Origin: Mantis religiosa
Lineage: Eukaryota; Arthropoda; Insecta; Mantodea; Mantidae
Direction of reading: 5' to 3'
Assembly (NCBI GenBank): GCA_030765055.1
Contig: CM060953.1
Coordinates: forward strand, 20,639,187 to 20,703,186
DNA: 64,000 bases
Shown in pieces: positions 10,158 through 19,965 of this stretch. The position numbers were made by a program, and so were the translations under genes. Position 1 is the stretch's first letter; every line of letters begins with the position of its first letter. The notes under the pieces are model-generated. The model saw only the letters and a program-made list of their open reading frames with translations. It did not search any database and was not told the DNA's origin.

Positions 10158-11012
10158 ATTGGTGGAAAGCTTTCATCCCCACGTAATATTACCGCAGGTG
10201 TCCCACAGGGTTCTATCTTGGCCCCGACTCTATTTAATATATACATTTCTGATATTCATGACTTAGCTCCGACTTCTTTAGCTCTTTACGCTGATGACAC
10301 AGTACTATATTATTCTCCTGTTAATCTCCAGCACGCACAACAAGTAGTACAGCTCTCTTTAGATCGCCTAACTCATTGGTTCAGCACTTGGCGCATCTCA
10401 TTGAGCCTTCAGAAAACCGAAGCTAAAATCTTCACTCTTCGCCGATATACTCCGCTTACTCCGTTGTGTCTCTACAGGAACAATGTCCCTTGGCTCCCCA
10501 CTACAACTCCCGTTAAATACCTTGGAGTGCTTTTGGACTCTAGACTGACCTGGCGTGCTCATATCGATCGTCTTATATCATTGGCCTCCGGGCGACTTTC
10601 AAAACTCTCACCTCTGTTGCATCGCCGTTCCAGCCTCGGCCTACAGTCTTCATTGTTACTCTATAAATCCCTCGTTCGTCCGCTTATTGCATACGCCTGC
10701 CAAGTGTGGGGGGCCGCACACATATGTCATCTGCGTCGTCTTCAGGTCATACAGAATCGCTTCATGCGCATCGCCACCAACGCTCCATGGTTCATCCGTA
10801 ATCAGCAGCTCCATCACGAACTAGGAATGTTACCTCTTCACGACTACATTCGTAGGATCGCTCGTCGTTTCTTTTCCACGCTGCAAGAAGTTCCAGGAGT
10901 TGTGCATTATAACATCGGCGTCCTCACGCGCCAGCCCTCACGCTTGAAGAGGAGACTACCACAGGACCTGCTTCTAAGTGATACATCTGACTCGAGTGAT
11001 TCTAGTGCTTGA
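10158..11012 (+). CDS. Jockey-like reverse transcriptase, C-terminal part of ORF2
   Basis: One uninterrupted frame of about 284 codons. In order: AGVPQGSILAPTLFNIY (fingers-palm block), LALYADDTVLYY with the catalytic YADD at 10287-10298, WRISLSLQKTEAKIF, VKYLGVLLDSRLTWRAHI, the thumb region (LYKSLVRPLIAYACQVWG), and LQVIQNRFMRIATNAPW. It ends in an acidic Ser-rich tail (SDTSDSSDSSA). This order and wording match the Jockey clade of arthropod LINEs. The endonuclease and the first half of the polymerase were never copied at this site, so it cannot act alone despite the open frame. The open frame upstream of 10158 belongs to the host LINE and is not part of this protein. Confidence 0.92.
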   Translation: MGGKLSSPRNITAGVPQGSILAPTLFNIYISDIHDLAPTSLALYADDTVLYYSPVNLQHAQQVVQLSLDRLTHWFSTWRISLSLQKTEAKIFTLRRYTPLTPLCLYRNNVPWLPTTTPVKYLGVLLDSRLTWRAHIDRLISLASGRLSKLSPLLHRRSSLGLQSSLLLYKSLVRPLIAYACQVWGAAHICHLRRLQVIQNRFMRIATNAPWFIRNQQLHHELGMLPLHDYIRRIARRFFSTLQEVPGVVHYNIGVLTRQPSRLKRRLPQDLLLSDTSDSSDSSA

Positions 11013-11204
11013 AGTCTGTCTTACATCTTTAATATTGGCATAATTTCTCAGAGAGTATTATTGGAGTTCTAACTTAATGTAGTTAGGGGGCGGGCTGTTG
11101 GCCTACCCCTGAGTGTTATTGTTCTTATTGTACTGTTACCTTCTTTTCACTCTGATCTGTAAAGCATTGTACTGCTGATCGATCAATAAAAATTATAAAA
11201 AAAA
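10158..11204 (+). mobile_element. 5'-truncated Jockey-clade LINE insertion
   Basis: A plus-strand non-LTR element inserted into the minus-strand LINE-T. It begins inside the reverse transcriptase, runs through the ORF2 stop at 11010-11012, about 150 bp of 3' UTR and an A-rich end (AATAAAAATTATAAAAAAAA). A perfect 13-bp target duplication flanks it. 5' truncation, an A-rich 3' end and variable-length duplications are hallmarks of target-primed reverse transcription. The intact frame suggests that it is the youngest insertion in this part of the window. Confidence 0.93.
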
Positions 11205-11217
11205 ATATTTTCTAGAC
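11205..11217. repeat. Target-site duplication of Jockey insertion (right)
   Basis: Exact copy of the 13 bases at 10145-10157. Confidence 0.93.
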
Positions 11218-12000
11218 TTGCCCATATTTCCTGTCTTTCTATATCTTCTATTCTGTAGTTTACCAATTTACCCACATCGCTTGTATTCCTTTCCTCTAAT
11301 CTCTCTAATATATCTCGCATTCCTATTTTTGTCCATAATTCCTTCTGTCTCTACCCACCAATTGTTTGAGTTCTCTAATCTTTTTTGTTGTCTCATGCAT
11401 AATTTCATAATTTCCCCATTCTCTGGCCAAACACCTATACCAAACATTTATCATTCTTTCCATTATTACTCAATTTCTTCTTGTCTTTCCTAATTCTACT
11501 AAAGCTAGTTCCCTAGGTGCTGATCTTGGTAAACGTAGTAGCTCTTTACAAAACCTTCTGTAGTTTTGGTCCACCGTTTTGTTTACTTCTGTGCCCCCCC
11601 CCCCCCAGATCTCCACTGCATACAACATTTTGGATTCAATTAGTGCTTCATACATTCTTTTTATTTGGTTGCCATTTCTAGCTTATATTTGCATATTCTT
11701 ATCCCATTTATTACCACCCTTCCTTTTGCTTCAATTTTTCTCCTGTGTGCTCCCCACTTTCCATTGTTATTCAACCATACTCCTAACTATTCAAATTCAT
11801 TGGCCACTTCTACCCTTTTGCCATTTAGTACCCACTTTTCATCTTTTTTTAGTTTAACTCCCTTCTTGAAGACCATAACTTTCAACTTATTTATGTTTAT
11901 TTTTATTCCCCACTCTTCACAGAATTTCTGGATTGCATTTATTGCCTTCTGCAATCCTACTACCGTTGTAGATCCTACCATTAAGGCTTAGGATAAAGTA

Positions 12001-12640
12001 TTTTGTTTAAAACCGTGTTAAGTTGGTGTAAATGTCACTGTGGACCGGATTTTGTTTATTACGTCACTAAAGTGCTGTTTTCTACGTTAAACAGTCCGAC
12101 AAGCACTTGTTTTGAAATAGTATCTTTATTTATTTATTCATTGCCAAAACAATACCGTACAATCTGGTCTAAAATCACCAAAAGTTACCGAATATGTGGA
12201 CGTTAGTGATAATTAAAACAATTTGTTGAGACCAAAACAGCTGAAGTTGAATGCACCGCCAGCCAGACAGTGTCTTTTTTTTAAATGGTCCGGTGGTCTA
12301 ATTCATGGCAGGAAGATAGTAATTTGCAGTTAGCGCACGCACACACCAGGTGGCTCACAGTCACGCGACTCGTGTTTGGCCTTGAACCTGCACAGCCATT
12401 GTCATCATGGAATCCCGAATACAATTCGCACTTCACCGAATCGATCACTGTCCCACTCAATTAACTAGCAAATAAATTTGTTTTGCGTTGCATTCCTGTA
12501 CCGACAATCTTATATATTTTGTACTAAGCTTATTACAAACAAAAGATACACGAAATATGGTTAAGCGTTCAGCCTGGCCTATTAACTTACATACACATTA
12601 ATTTCCTTAAACTTAATTATCTTATATCATTTCTTATTAA
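12001..12640. other. No recognisable gene
   Basis: AT-rich sequence containing an open frame of 67 codons from 12003 with no family resemblance. I see no repeats or element ends. Confidence 0.5.
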
Positions 12641-12643
12641 TGG

Positions 12644-12860
12644 CTACTTCCATTTATTTTTAACTTTATGTAAAGAATCTCCAGTTTTCATAGAGGCTTC
12701 GCTAAACATATCATTTAATGCAATCTTTCTTTTTATTTTGAGCCATTTCTCGTTTATACATTCTTTTGTTCATAACTCAATCCCTTCACACAAATAGTTT
12801 ATTCTCTCTCTTTTTTTTTAACCCCATATCGGACACAAACACTTCACTCGTCCCTTTTAG
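12644..12860 (-). pseudogene. LINE-like ORF C-terminus remnant
   Basis: Reading the minus strand from about 12830, an open frame gives KKRERINYLCEGIEL, a TGA, TKECINEKWLKIKRKIALND and MFSEASMKTGDSLHKVKNKW, ending at a TAG at 12644-12646. A 'CEG(I/V)E' followed by a basic-helical tail is how the C-termini of the other LINEs in this window look (for example CEEVATWRQKVWEENWEKLE near 9.8 kb). I therefore infer a LINE remnant. A mariner has inserted just upstream at 12939, and AT-rich sequence beyond it (13825-13915) may be the continuation. Confidence 0.4.
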
Positions 12861-12938
12861 TTTTCATACATCCGCTATATATATCCTCCCTTCTTTACTT
12901 CTTTTGAAGTATATCAGCAAAAAGTGTTTGTATTTCTA

Positions 12939-13821
12939 TGAGGGCTGTTCAATAAAAAATGATCACAATTTTTTTTGACAACGTACCTTTACTCATCCTC
13001 ATAATTTTGATGGTCCTTCTCAAAATAGTCTCCCCTAAATGCGATACACTTGTCCCAGCGTTTCTGCCAGTCTTCAAAGACATGCTGGAAACCATTTTTG
13101 AGAGATCCTTCAAAATCGCCTCCGCAGCCTACACCACTGCTTCTGATGATTGATAATGCCTCCCACGAAGGCGTTTCTTCAAGTTGGGGAATAGAAAAAA
13201 GTCACTTAGGGCTAAATTTGGACTATAAGGAGGGTGAGAGATGCACTTCACGTTGATTTTTGCAAAATATACAGCAACAACATTGGCAATATGCGGCCGC
13301 GCATTATCGTGGTCTTTTGTGCCACATATGGACTTGCAATGTTTTCAGGACATCCTTGTAGTATTGTCCAGTTACTGATGTGTGTCCAGGTACAACATGC
13401 TCATAAACCATTCCATGAATATCAAAGAATGAGATGACCATAACTTTCCCAGTAGAAGCAACCACTTTTGCTTTTTGGGGGGTTGGTGATGAAGGAGATT
13501 TCCACACTGAGCTTTGCTGTTTGCTCTCAGGATCAAAATGATGTAGCCAAGTTTCATCAGCAGTGATTACGTTTGAAAGAAACTCCGGATCTTCCTCTAA
13601 CATCAACTTTAACTGCATGTTACCTCCATTACAGCGGTAGGCGATACTGAACATGTCTGAACTTGCTTGGTTCTCACAGGTGGGAACCAGGAGTACCAAC
13701 AATGAAACTACCTCGGCGTGTTTGTTTGACATTAAGCAAACAGAATATAATAAGATTGAATTATAGTGCAGAAAGTTTTGACAGTATAAAAATTATGATA
13801 TTTTTTACTGAACAGCTCTCG
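12939..13821 (-). mobile_element. Mariner family A, copy 1 (internally deleted)
   Basis: The left end is TGAGGGCTGTTCAATAAA and the right end is the inverse of CGAGAGCTGTTCAGTAAA. Family consensus ends seen in the other copies are CGAGGGCTGTTCAATAAA. A TA precedes the left end and TG follows the right end, a decayed TA target duplication. At 883 bp it is shorter than the ~1.3 kb expected of an intact mariner. It shares the loss of the N-terminal DNA-binding region with the copies at 55.7 and 61.4 kb. Confidence 0.9.
13130..13622 (-). pseudogene. Mariner DD34D transposase, N-terminal deletion
   Basis: From about 13622 the minus strand reads QLKLMLEEDPEFLSNVITAD then ETWLHHFDPESKQQSSVWKS (first catalytic Asp in TADETW). 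It continues through KAKVVASTGKVMVISFFDIH and GQYYKDVLKTLQVHMWHKRP to about 13304. After a small deletion another frame continues as NARPHIANVV, then PPYSPNLALSDFFLF (third Asp retained). In family A the spacing from DNARPH to LAPCD is 34 residues by direct count on the 28.7-kb copy. Here the N-terminal helix-turn-helix domains are deleted: the start region runs straight into QLKLMLEEDP. A frameshift removes the second Asp block. It is inactive. Confidence 0.88.
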
Positions 13822-13939
13822 TGTGTCTTTAAATCTTCTAACTCCTTTCTAAAAACTCTATTATTTTCCTTCGTTCTCCAAATTTTCCCCAGACCATTGC
13901 CTTCTATGTTACGTTATACACTGCGATCCATATAAACCT

Positions 13940-14265
13940 GAACCTGTGGGTTGGTGGAATTAAAGGTCCAGTTGCATAAATTCCAAAATGCTCTATTTCC
14001 GTAGAAACACACTTTGGTCAGCCCTTTCAGTAGCAGTATTTCGTAACATACACATATACAATCCTCAAGGTCAAGAGTTCACTTTCAAAACACAGCTCCA
14101 TGCTCTCAAAATGAAATTCAATTTCGACTCTCTCATAACGACTCTCTCCACTGCCACTGACGATCGCCACTCGTTCTTATAGCTCACTCGTATTTCTAGA
14201 CGTTTGTAGAATGTTCTCTATTCACTGTTCCAGAAATTACCAGACGAAACACGCACCCTTCAGTC
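13940..14265. other. No recognisable gene
   Basis: Spacer between the mariner and the next element. Its left part (13919-13945) resembles the outer flank of the family G copy at 3210 (GATCCATATAAxCCTGAAC), which hints at a shared terminal repeat. Confidence 0.4.
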
Positions 14266-14270
14266 ATCTA

Positions 14271-15351
14271 TTGTCCGGCCCCTCTATCTCCGGCTCTGAC
14301 ATTTAGTGGCTGCAGGAGGTGAAGGGGGAAGGTTAATAGCACCAACATATAATACTGAGTAATTGAAAACATATCGTCAGAATTATCTTTATAATGAGAG
14401 TATAAAACTGTATTAGCTTCAAAACATTGAAATCCAAATTGTAATTTCATTATCATGCAAGATATTCTTTACAACATCACTCTATTCGAATATTTCGTTC
14501 ACACCTTTCACGCACACCAACTGCTTCTGTTGGTAGTACTGGGAGTCTGTACATCCGGTGTCGTGGTCAGGAAGTTAAAACTGTCTGCTAGCGCCAATCA
14601 GCGTTGTCGCTGCTAGGCGTGGCTTGCAAATCCAGCGCCATGTTGCCGCTGCAAATCGGGTGGACCACGTGGCTTTTAGTTGCTTTTGGTGCCCGCGATG
14701 GTGGTTTGTTTAATTTTTTGTGTGTGCGTGAATTCCGATTTGTAGCGTCTGTAAGTCTTATTATTATCGCTATTATAGTAATATGGCTACTGGTTCGTCA
14801 GAATTCAAGAAAAAAATCGGTTCTTATAAGAGCCAAAGCCATGAATTTATATTCAGGCTACGTGAGGACTTCGAGAAGGAGTGGGACACTGGTGGACCTC
14901 TACTACCTGTTACCAAGGTGCAGGACAGAGTTTGTGACGACTTGAAGGTGGGAAGAATGTGACCAAGGAAAAGTGCCAGTTCGCCGTTTGCAGTTCTGCG
15001 TACACCGGGAGAGCAAAGGCAACGAGGCAGCCTTAAAGCTTCACTTGATGCTTTTCAAAAGGATGCTATAAGCCGACATGTATATCAATGTTATATGAGA
15101 AAGGAATTTCCCACTCGTGCGAAGTAGCCTTTTGTTATTTCTTTTCCAGTAAATGGTATATTGTCCCAATATGCAACTATTCTGGGATCATGTATTTATA
15201 CGTTGTCCACGTACATTTACGAAGTTACGATCTGCAAATGCGTGAAATATTTACACATGTTCCTCTGCTTGAAATTCCCGCTAAAGAACTGGCAACAACG
15301 CGCTTCCCACTCTCGAGAACTGTCAGAGCCGGAGATAGAGCGGCCGGACAG
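14271..15351 (+). mobile_element. Non-autonomous IS630/Tc1-like element with 31-bp inverted ends
   Basis: The left end (14271-14301) and the reverse complement of the right end (15321-15351) agree at 29 of 31 positions, with core CTCTATCTCCGGCTCTGACA. Both ends are flanked by TA (14269-14270 and 15352-15353), the insertion site of the IS630/Tc1/mariner superfamily. The 1.08-kb interior keeps only the start of a transposase gene, so the element is an internal-deletion derivative that would depend on a full-length relative. Confidence 0.88.
14783..15127 (+). pseudogene. IS630/Tc1-like transposase N-terminal domain, frameshifted
   Basis: An ATG at 14783 opens MATGSSEFKKKIGSYKSQSH, then a helix-turn-helix-like segment (LREDFEKEWDTGGPLLPVTK, VQDRVCDDLKV). 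The frame stops at a TGA near 14958. A second frame continues VLRTPGEQRQRG, SLKASLDAFQKDAISRHVYQ and CYMRKEFPTRAK. The order (N-terminal helix with GGPLLPVTKVQ, a TPG basic patch, LD.FQKDAI.RHVY..Y.RKEFPT) is that of the N-terminal region of a large insect family of IS630-type transposases. In these the DDE core would follow, and it is deleted here. A frameshift and a TAG after RAK make it dead. A fragment of a similar transposase's third catalytic block may be at 34500-34615. Confidence 0.7.
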
Positions 15352-15423
15352 TAACATTATATGTTTCGGCAAGCCTTTTTTTTATATCTGCGCTGCACTA
15401 ACCCTCACTTTGTGCGCCCGGCC

Positions 15424-16080
15424 GCAACAATACTCGCGACAATAGGCCGTAACTTTTGAACCAATAATAGGACACACGTGCAACTTTGGGAGAATATAAT
15501 AAACAATTGGTAGATTACATTACACTATTTACATCTCAGAGAAAATGTTGTAAGCGTCCTCCACCAGCATCTATATATGTTTACACTTGTCTCACCATAT
15601 TCTCTGAAGTTTTACGGAGATGATATGGAATTGAGAGAAGGTTATTTCCAGCAAGATGGAGCAACATGCCATACATCTAATGACACCATGGAACTTGTAA
15701 CCACTTTCTTTGATAATCGAATAATCTCGAAAGGTCTGTGGCCCCCCAGATCCCATAACCTAACCCCAAGGGAATTTTTCTTGTAAGGGTATCTAAAAAT
15801 AGAGTTTACAAGAATAGTCCACGAACAATTGATGTTCTCAAGGAATCCATTCGAACCGAAATAAGTAACATTGGCGAGGATACTCTCCGTAAAACTTGAG
15901 AGAATATGGTGAGACGAGTACAAACATGTATAGATGCTGGTGGAGGACACTTGCAACATTTTCTCTGAGATGTAAATAGTGTAATGTAATCTCCCAATTG
16001 TGTATTATGTTCTCCCAAAATTGCACGTGTGTCCTATTATTGGCTCAAAAGTTATGGCCTATTGTGGCGAGTATTGTTGC
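15424..16080. mobile_element. Fold-back element of family G with 197-bp inverted arms
   Basis: The left arm (15424-15620) and right arm (15884-16080) are inverted copies of equal length with few mismatches, separated by a 263-bp loop. The arms correspond to the C-terminal coding end and 3' flank of the family G transposase, which is the natural right end; the left arm is an inverted duplicate of it. The loop holds the second-Asp region on the plus strand. Transcription across it would give a long hairpin RNA. Confidence 0.9.
15621..15960 (+). pseudogene. IS630/mariner-type transposase fragment, family G copy 3
   Basis: The plus-strand frame reads DDMELREGYFQQDGATCHTS, NDTMELVTTFFDNRIISKGL, WPPRSHNLTPREFFL, then TAA. 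After a frame change, helices equivalent to IDVLKESIRTEISNIGEDTL and a GGGHFQHFL C-terminus lie in the right arm. QQD carries the second catalytic Asp. The third-site region reads NLTPREFF where other copies have PDLTSxxFF, so the acidic residue is altered or displaced. The N-terminus and first Asp are replaced by the inverted arm. It is inactive. Confidence 0.75.
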
Positions 16081-17600
16081 CAGCTTCATGTTCAGGTTGG
16101 AAACTTTTCAGTCCACCCTGGTATATTTCAGGTTATTTGCTGTTGGGTGTTACGTCATTTCCTAATTGTATCTTAAGTATCAATGACCTATTTTATTGTT
16201 GTTGTTGCTATGGCCATTGATAAATGAATTATAAATGTAGCTACACAACCAAATACATGCTGGTAATGATTAACTTAGACACTAAGTATTGCAAAAACAT
16301 AATTGGCTATAAAGTAAGACGGAAGAAGCTTTATATAACAAATGTGGTTATTTTCAAGCAAAGCTCGACAACAGAGATATTGTCGGAAGATCTTGGGTTA
16401 GCCACAATGGCGTCAGAGCTTGTTTGTCTCTCGCTGTTCCTAAGGGAATCAATCTTATCCTTACAGGACCTGACGTTAGCAGGTTGCGGCGAGGGAGGAG
16501 GAGGATGCTGTGCTAAAGTAAAAAACAAAAAAACGAGCAGAGATTTCACGCAAATGATGAGCATCTCCAAGAAGCGGATGCTGGCTCAAGTGCAGTCCTT
16601 AATTACATCAAGTTTCTCTTGCCAATTAGTGGCTTACAACAGTGATACCAACATTTAATTGGCTTCCGGCATTTAAATACCAAGTTACGCTCTATATACC
16701 TCATTTTGTGCTCCAAATGATGTAGATGGATACATCTAAACATTTCACGAGCGTCCAAAACATCCCAGAAACATAAAAGCACTTCTTTTTTTATTCCTAA
16801 AGGAATTTAAAATTATCATTTGGGCAACTTGCTTAGTTAAATTTTGTATTACACTCACATGACTTTCTCTACTCTTCTTCTACAAGTTTATTCCTCTTTG
16901 TACCTCTTGTTAATACACAATTATATTTCATTTTACACATGTTTTCAGTCTTTGTTGTAAGCACAACAATGCAAATACTCCAGCGAGTCAACTGCATCGT
17001 TATGTGCTATTATGTGTTTGAAGTGGGATGATGTTTGTCCTTGCGCGCTACTAGCTGAGCAACCAATCAGAGTACTGCGGTGTTGTGGTATTGCATTCCC
17101 CCTAAGTGGTGTGTGACGAGCGCCAAATTAATCAATCTCTAATACGAGCACACGTACGTTATGTGCGAAAGAGAGGGAAATATAAGAAGAGTGGAGGTAA
17201 CTAGGTGGCAACGCTGAAGGCTGTAACTCATCTGATTCGCTACAGGCGAAAACTTTTCACATTTCAAACTCATAATAGCAAACTTAATGCTCACTGCATG
17301 ATTATGAATAAACAAGGGATATGATAGATTCTCAGTGCGACTAGTCTTGATCGATTGTACCTATGATCCAAGTGAGGCATCTGAATCATCCATTTGCAGT
17401 AAAACATTAAATGTCCACTGCCATTTCTATTTAAAGCTTTTTTTAACAGTTACACATATAGGTGTACACACATAGGCAGTTATTTTAGACGTCAGTTTAA
17501 CTGCGTTTCACACCTAACTTGGAAAGTGAAGGTTAAACACATTTAATAAATAGCCCTTTAACCACCTTTTATAGACTTTCCACTCAAGTTTCTGTACACC
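16081..17600. other. No recognisable gene
   Basis: About 1.5 kb of AT-rich DNA. The longest open frame (144 codons, 16224-16658) has low-complexity stretches (GCGEGGGGCC, KVKNKKTS) and no family signature, so I do not call it a gene. No arrays or element ends are visible. Confidence 0.5.
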
Positions 17601-17772
17601 ACTTATGCCCGATTTCACCAACAGATGTTAAGACTTAACACGAGTTTAGCAATAGTTAAAAGAAAAATTGCATTTCACCAACCAGTGTCAGTTTAACAAT
17701 CGTGTTAACCTCTTGTTAAACTAACAAGCCAAATTTGTGTTGTTAAGTCCTTAACAATTGTAAATAGTCAAG

Positions 17773-18075
17773 ATGACGGGCGTGAACGCAGCTTTTGTTG
17801 TCGATTTGCTATATTTAAGACCGTTCTTCCGAAATGGCATTCGTAATAGAGTACGGCCAATGAAAAGAACTTATTTTGAGGACATATCAGAAGAAAATTT
17901 TCTACATAGGTATAGACTGCCAATACAAGTGGTTATGAAGGTTACTGCGGAAGTACAAGAGAGGTTAGAACATGCATCGAAAGGAATATGCCGATCTCGC
18001 CTTTGCTTCAAGTATTAATAACTTTGCGATGTTATAATTCACTGGATTATGTGGATAATACATTGTCCACCTCCC
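17773..18075 (+). pseudogene. HARBI1-like nuclease N-terminus, frameshifted
   Basis: From the ATG at 17773 the frame gives MTGVNAAFVVDLLYLRPFFR, a basic stretch, then DISEENFLHRYRLPIQVVMK and VTAEVQERLEHASK. Here a one-base deletion in a run of A shifts the frame: it runs on as GICRSRLCFKY and stops at 18018, while the +1 frame reads NMPISPLLQVLITLRCY. 'FxxRYRL' followed by an 'SPLLQVLITLRFY' block is the typical N-terminal region of Harbinger (HARBI1-like) DDE nucleases. The rest of the nuclease, with all catalytic residues, is missing. The deletion is present in every tandem copy downstream, so it preceded the amplification. Confidence 0.8.
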
Positions 18076-18830
18076 GTCTTGAAACGTTCAAGTCACTCGT
18101 CACTTGTCCTTCTTCGCTCCTCGTTTTAAATTTACGTAATACTGAGTTAGAACATGCATCGAAAGGAATATGCCGATCTCGCCTTTGCTTCAAGTATTAA
18201 TAACTTTGCGATTTTATAATTCACTGAATTATGTGGATAGTACACTGTCCACCTCCCGTCTTGAAACGTTCAAGTCACTCGTCACTTGTACTTCTTCGCT
18301 CCTCGTTTTAAATTTACGTAATACTGAGTTAGAACATACATCTAAAGGAATATGCCGATATCGTCTTTGCTTCAAGTATTAATAACTTTGCGATTTTATA
18401 GTTCACTGAATTATGTGGATAGTACACTGTCCACTTCCCGTCTTGAAACGTTCAAGTCACTCGTCACTTGTCCTTCTTCGCTCCTCGTTTTAAATTTACG
18501 TAATACTGAGTTAGAACATGCATCGAAAGGAATATGCCGATCTCGCCTTTGCTTCAAGTATTAATATCTTTGCGATTTTATAATCACTGAATTATGTGGA
18601 TAATACACTGTCCACCTCCCGTCTTGAAACGTTCAAGTCACTTGTCCTTCTTCGCTTCTCGTTTTAAATTTACTTAATACTGAGTTAGAGTATGCATCGA
18701 AAGGAATATGCCGATCTCGCCTTTGCTTCAAGTATTGATAACTTTGCGATTTTATAATTCACTGAATTATGTGGATAATACACTGTCCACCTCCCGTTTT
18801 GAAATGTTCAAGTCACTCGTCAGTTCTCTC
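17963..18830 (+). repeat. 182-bp tandem array inside the Harbinger element, ~4.8 copies
   Basis: The landmark GTTAGAACATGCATCGAAAG (GTTAGAGTATGCATCGAAAG in the last copy) recurs at about 17963, 18146, 18328, 18510 and 18687. Units are over 90% alike by eye. Each includes the SPLLQVLITLRFY coding block plus about 100 bp of non-coding sequence. Because 182 is not a multiple of three and the unit has a frameshift, each copy shows a small overlapping open frame ending CFKY. These are by-products of the repeat and not genes. Confidence 0.95.
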
Positions 18831-19252
18831 CTAGTTTCCAATTTTTTCAAACGTGACATCTTTCTCTTTTACATTCATCACATTCGTCCTCTTATTTTCT
18901 ACAGTATTCTTCTTTGTCACCTATTCAATTAACAATTCTTTCCCCATCGATGAGAGGTTTGTGTCACGTCTTTTGTTAACGAATTTGTTTACACGCCATT
19001 TTTTCAGCTGTGTGCAGACGAAAATGAAAACAAAAGTGTGTCGCAGTACTTTCAGAAAATAATACAACTCATTCATAGCCTTCTATAGCTGTACTATTTA
19101 CAAATTTCTTGGCGTTAGCACGTGTTTGTTAACATTTTCAGAAACAGGTTGGTGAAATGCAAGAAATTTAACAGCTTTGTTGGCGCTGTGACAATTGTTA
19201 CGTTACCTTTGTTAACGTCGATTTTAACAATTGTTGGTGAAGTCGGGTATAA

Positions 19253-19965
19253 GAGGAACTAAGCACCTCGTCATACTGACTTAACGTGCGAGCACATAAT
19301 TCTGGAAGAACATCGCTTCTCTGCAGTAAACAACGCAGTCAAGGAGGTACTAAGTACCGTAAATGAAAACAAAATGTTTAAACTGATGGCTAAATGCTTT
19401 GGAAGTTGAATTACGGTATTTATTCACTCCGTTCATTCCTTTAACGTATCAAATAAGATATAATATGATACACAAATATATCGACATCTCCAGGATGTCG
19501 TTAGGACTGCTCCCTACATTAGCTGCGATGTCAATTACTGCAGCTGCACGTCACGACGTTGCACCAGGAGGTCGTTACTTCACGTCACTAACCTGTCATG
19601 CAATAGACACCAATATGCTAACAAGGATTTACAGCCGCGCAAGTGCTATTACCGTGTTACGCCGTTGGAAGTCGACTCTCAGGGGTCAAGCATGCGCATA
19701 TCTTTCATTTTCATCTGCTACTGCTCTTTATAAACGTAAACACTTAAACAATTGACAATCGCAAACCTCTTGCACAGCAACGAAATGTGCGTTTGTTTCT
19801 GGGAAGATCCTTCATTAGCACGATATAGGTAAAACAATACGCTTCATAAAATGAAATCTAGAAACTATATCCTTGGTCGAGGAAGTCTATGAATAGGATA
19901 GAAGTAGATTTGATACGCAGGGCATTCGGCTCAGAAACAAGTGATTTATTATAACTATGCCACAA
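19253..19965. other. No recognisable gene
   Basis: Spacer after the Harbinger element. An open frame of 118 codons at 19399-19755 has no recognisable motif or family and is probably chance. Confidence 0.45.

Larger units (their letters stand above)
9607..11990 (-). pseudogene. LINE-T reverse transcriptase C-terminal region, broken
   Basis: From the 5' side the minus strand reads INAIQKFCEEWGIKININKL then KVMVFKKGVKL, the palm-thumb region just after the catalytic YADD box of non-LTR reverse transcriptases. Next come ALIESKMLYAVEIWGGGGTE and VNKTVDQNYRRFCKELLRLP. After the Jockey insertion it ends in a C-terminal domain with MRTGIIFLRGIRGREKGICD, a CDLCGGKEDKEHYVTKCE zinc-knuckle (C-x2-C-x6-H-x4-C), and a basic tail. 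This knuckle near the C-terminus is usual for LINE ORF2 proteins. Frameshifts separate the segments and the catalytic box is missing here. A near-identical C-terminus is on the plus strand at 36928-37560. Confidence 0.8.
9466..12000 (-). mobile_element. LINE-T 3' half, minus strand, interrupted by a Jockey insertion
   Basis: The 3' terminus (AATTTTGGAATATGCACAAT on the minus strand) sits near 9466-9500. It is followed by a single ~145-bp 3' UTR unit and then coding sequence up to about 11990. The same terminus and UTR unit recur at 36.9-40.1 kb and 52.8-53.5 kb. A 1.05-kb Jockey fragment interrupts it at 10158-11204. About 90 bp on either side of that insertion (10026-10115 and 11218-11305) are near-copies of each other, so the host LINE already held a short tandem duplication. 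The 5' end is truncated near 12000. Confidence 0.85.
17606..19249 (+). mobile_element. PIF/Harbinger-type element with internal tandem expansion
   Basis: The left end TGCCCGATTTCACCAACA and the reverse complement of the right end TACCCGACTTCACCAACA match at 22 of the first 26 positions. Both subterminal regions are rich in GTTAA/TTAAC motifs. The ends are flanked by TTA (17603-17605) and TAA (19250-19252), consistent with the TWA preference of PIF/Harbinger. Inside is a Harbinger nuclease start at 17773 followed by a 182-bp tandem array in place of the rest of the gene. No second (MADF/Myb-like) ORF is visible. It is non-autonomous. Confidence 0.85.

Noticed and set aside
16224..16658. A 144-codon gene
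   Set aside because: It has low-complexity composition, no domain signature and no promoter or splice context; probably chance.
17988..18932. A family of small 70-residue genes
   Set aside because: The near-identical frames are created by a 182-bp tandem repeat of a frameshifted Harbinger block; they have no independent support.
19399..19755. A 118-codon gene
   Set aside because: No recognisable family or regular secondary-structure pattern; surroundings lack gene signals.
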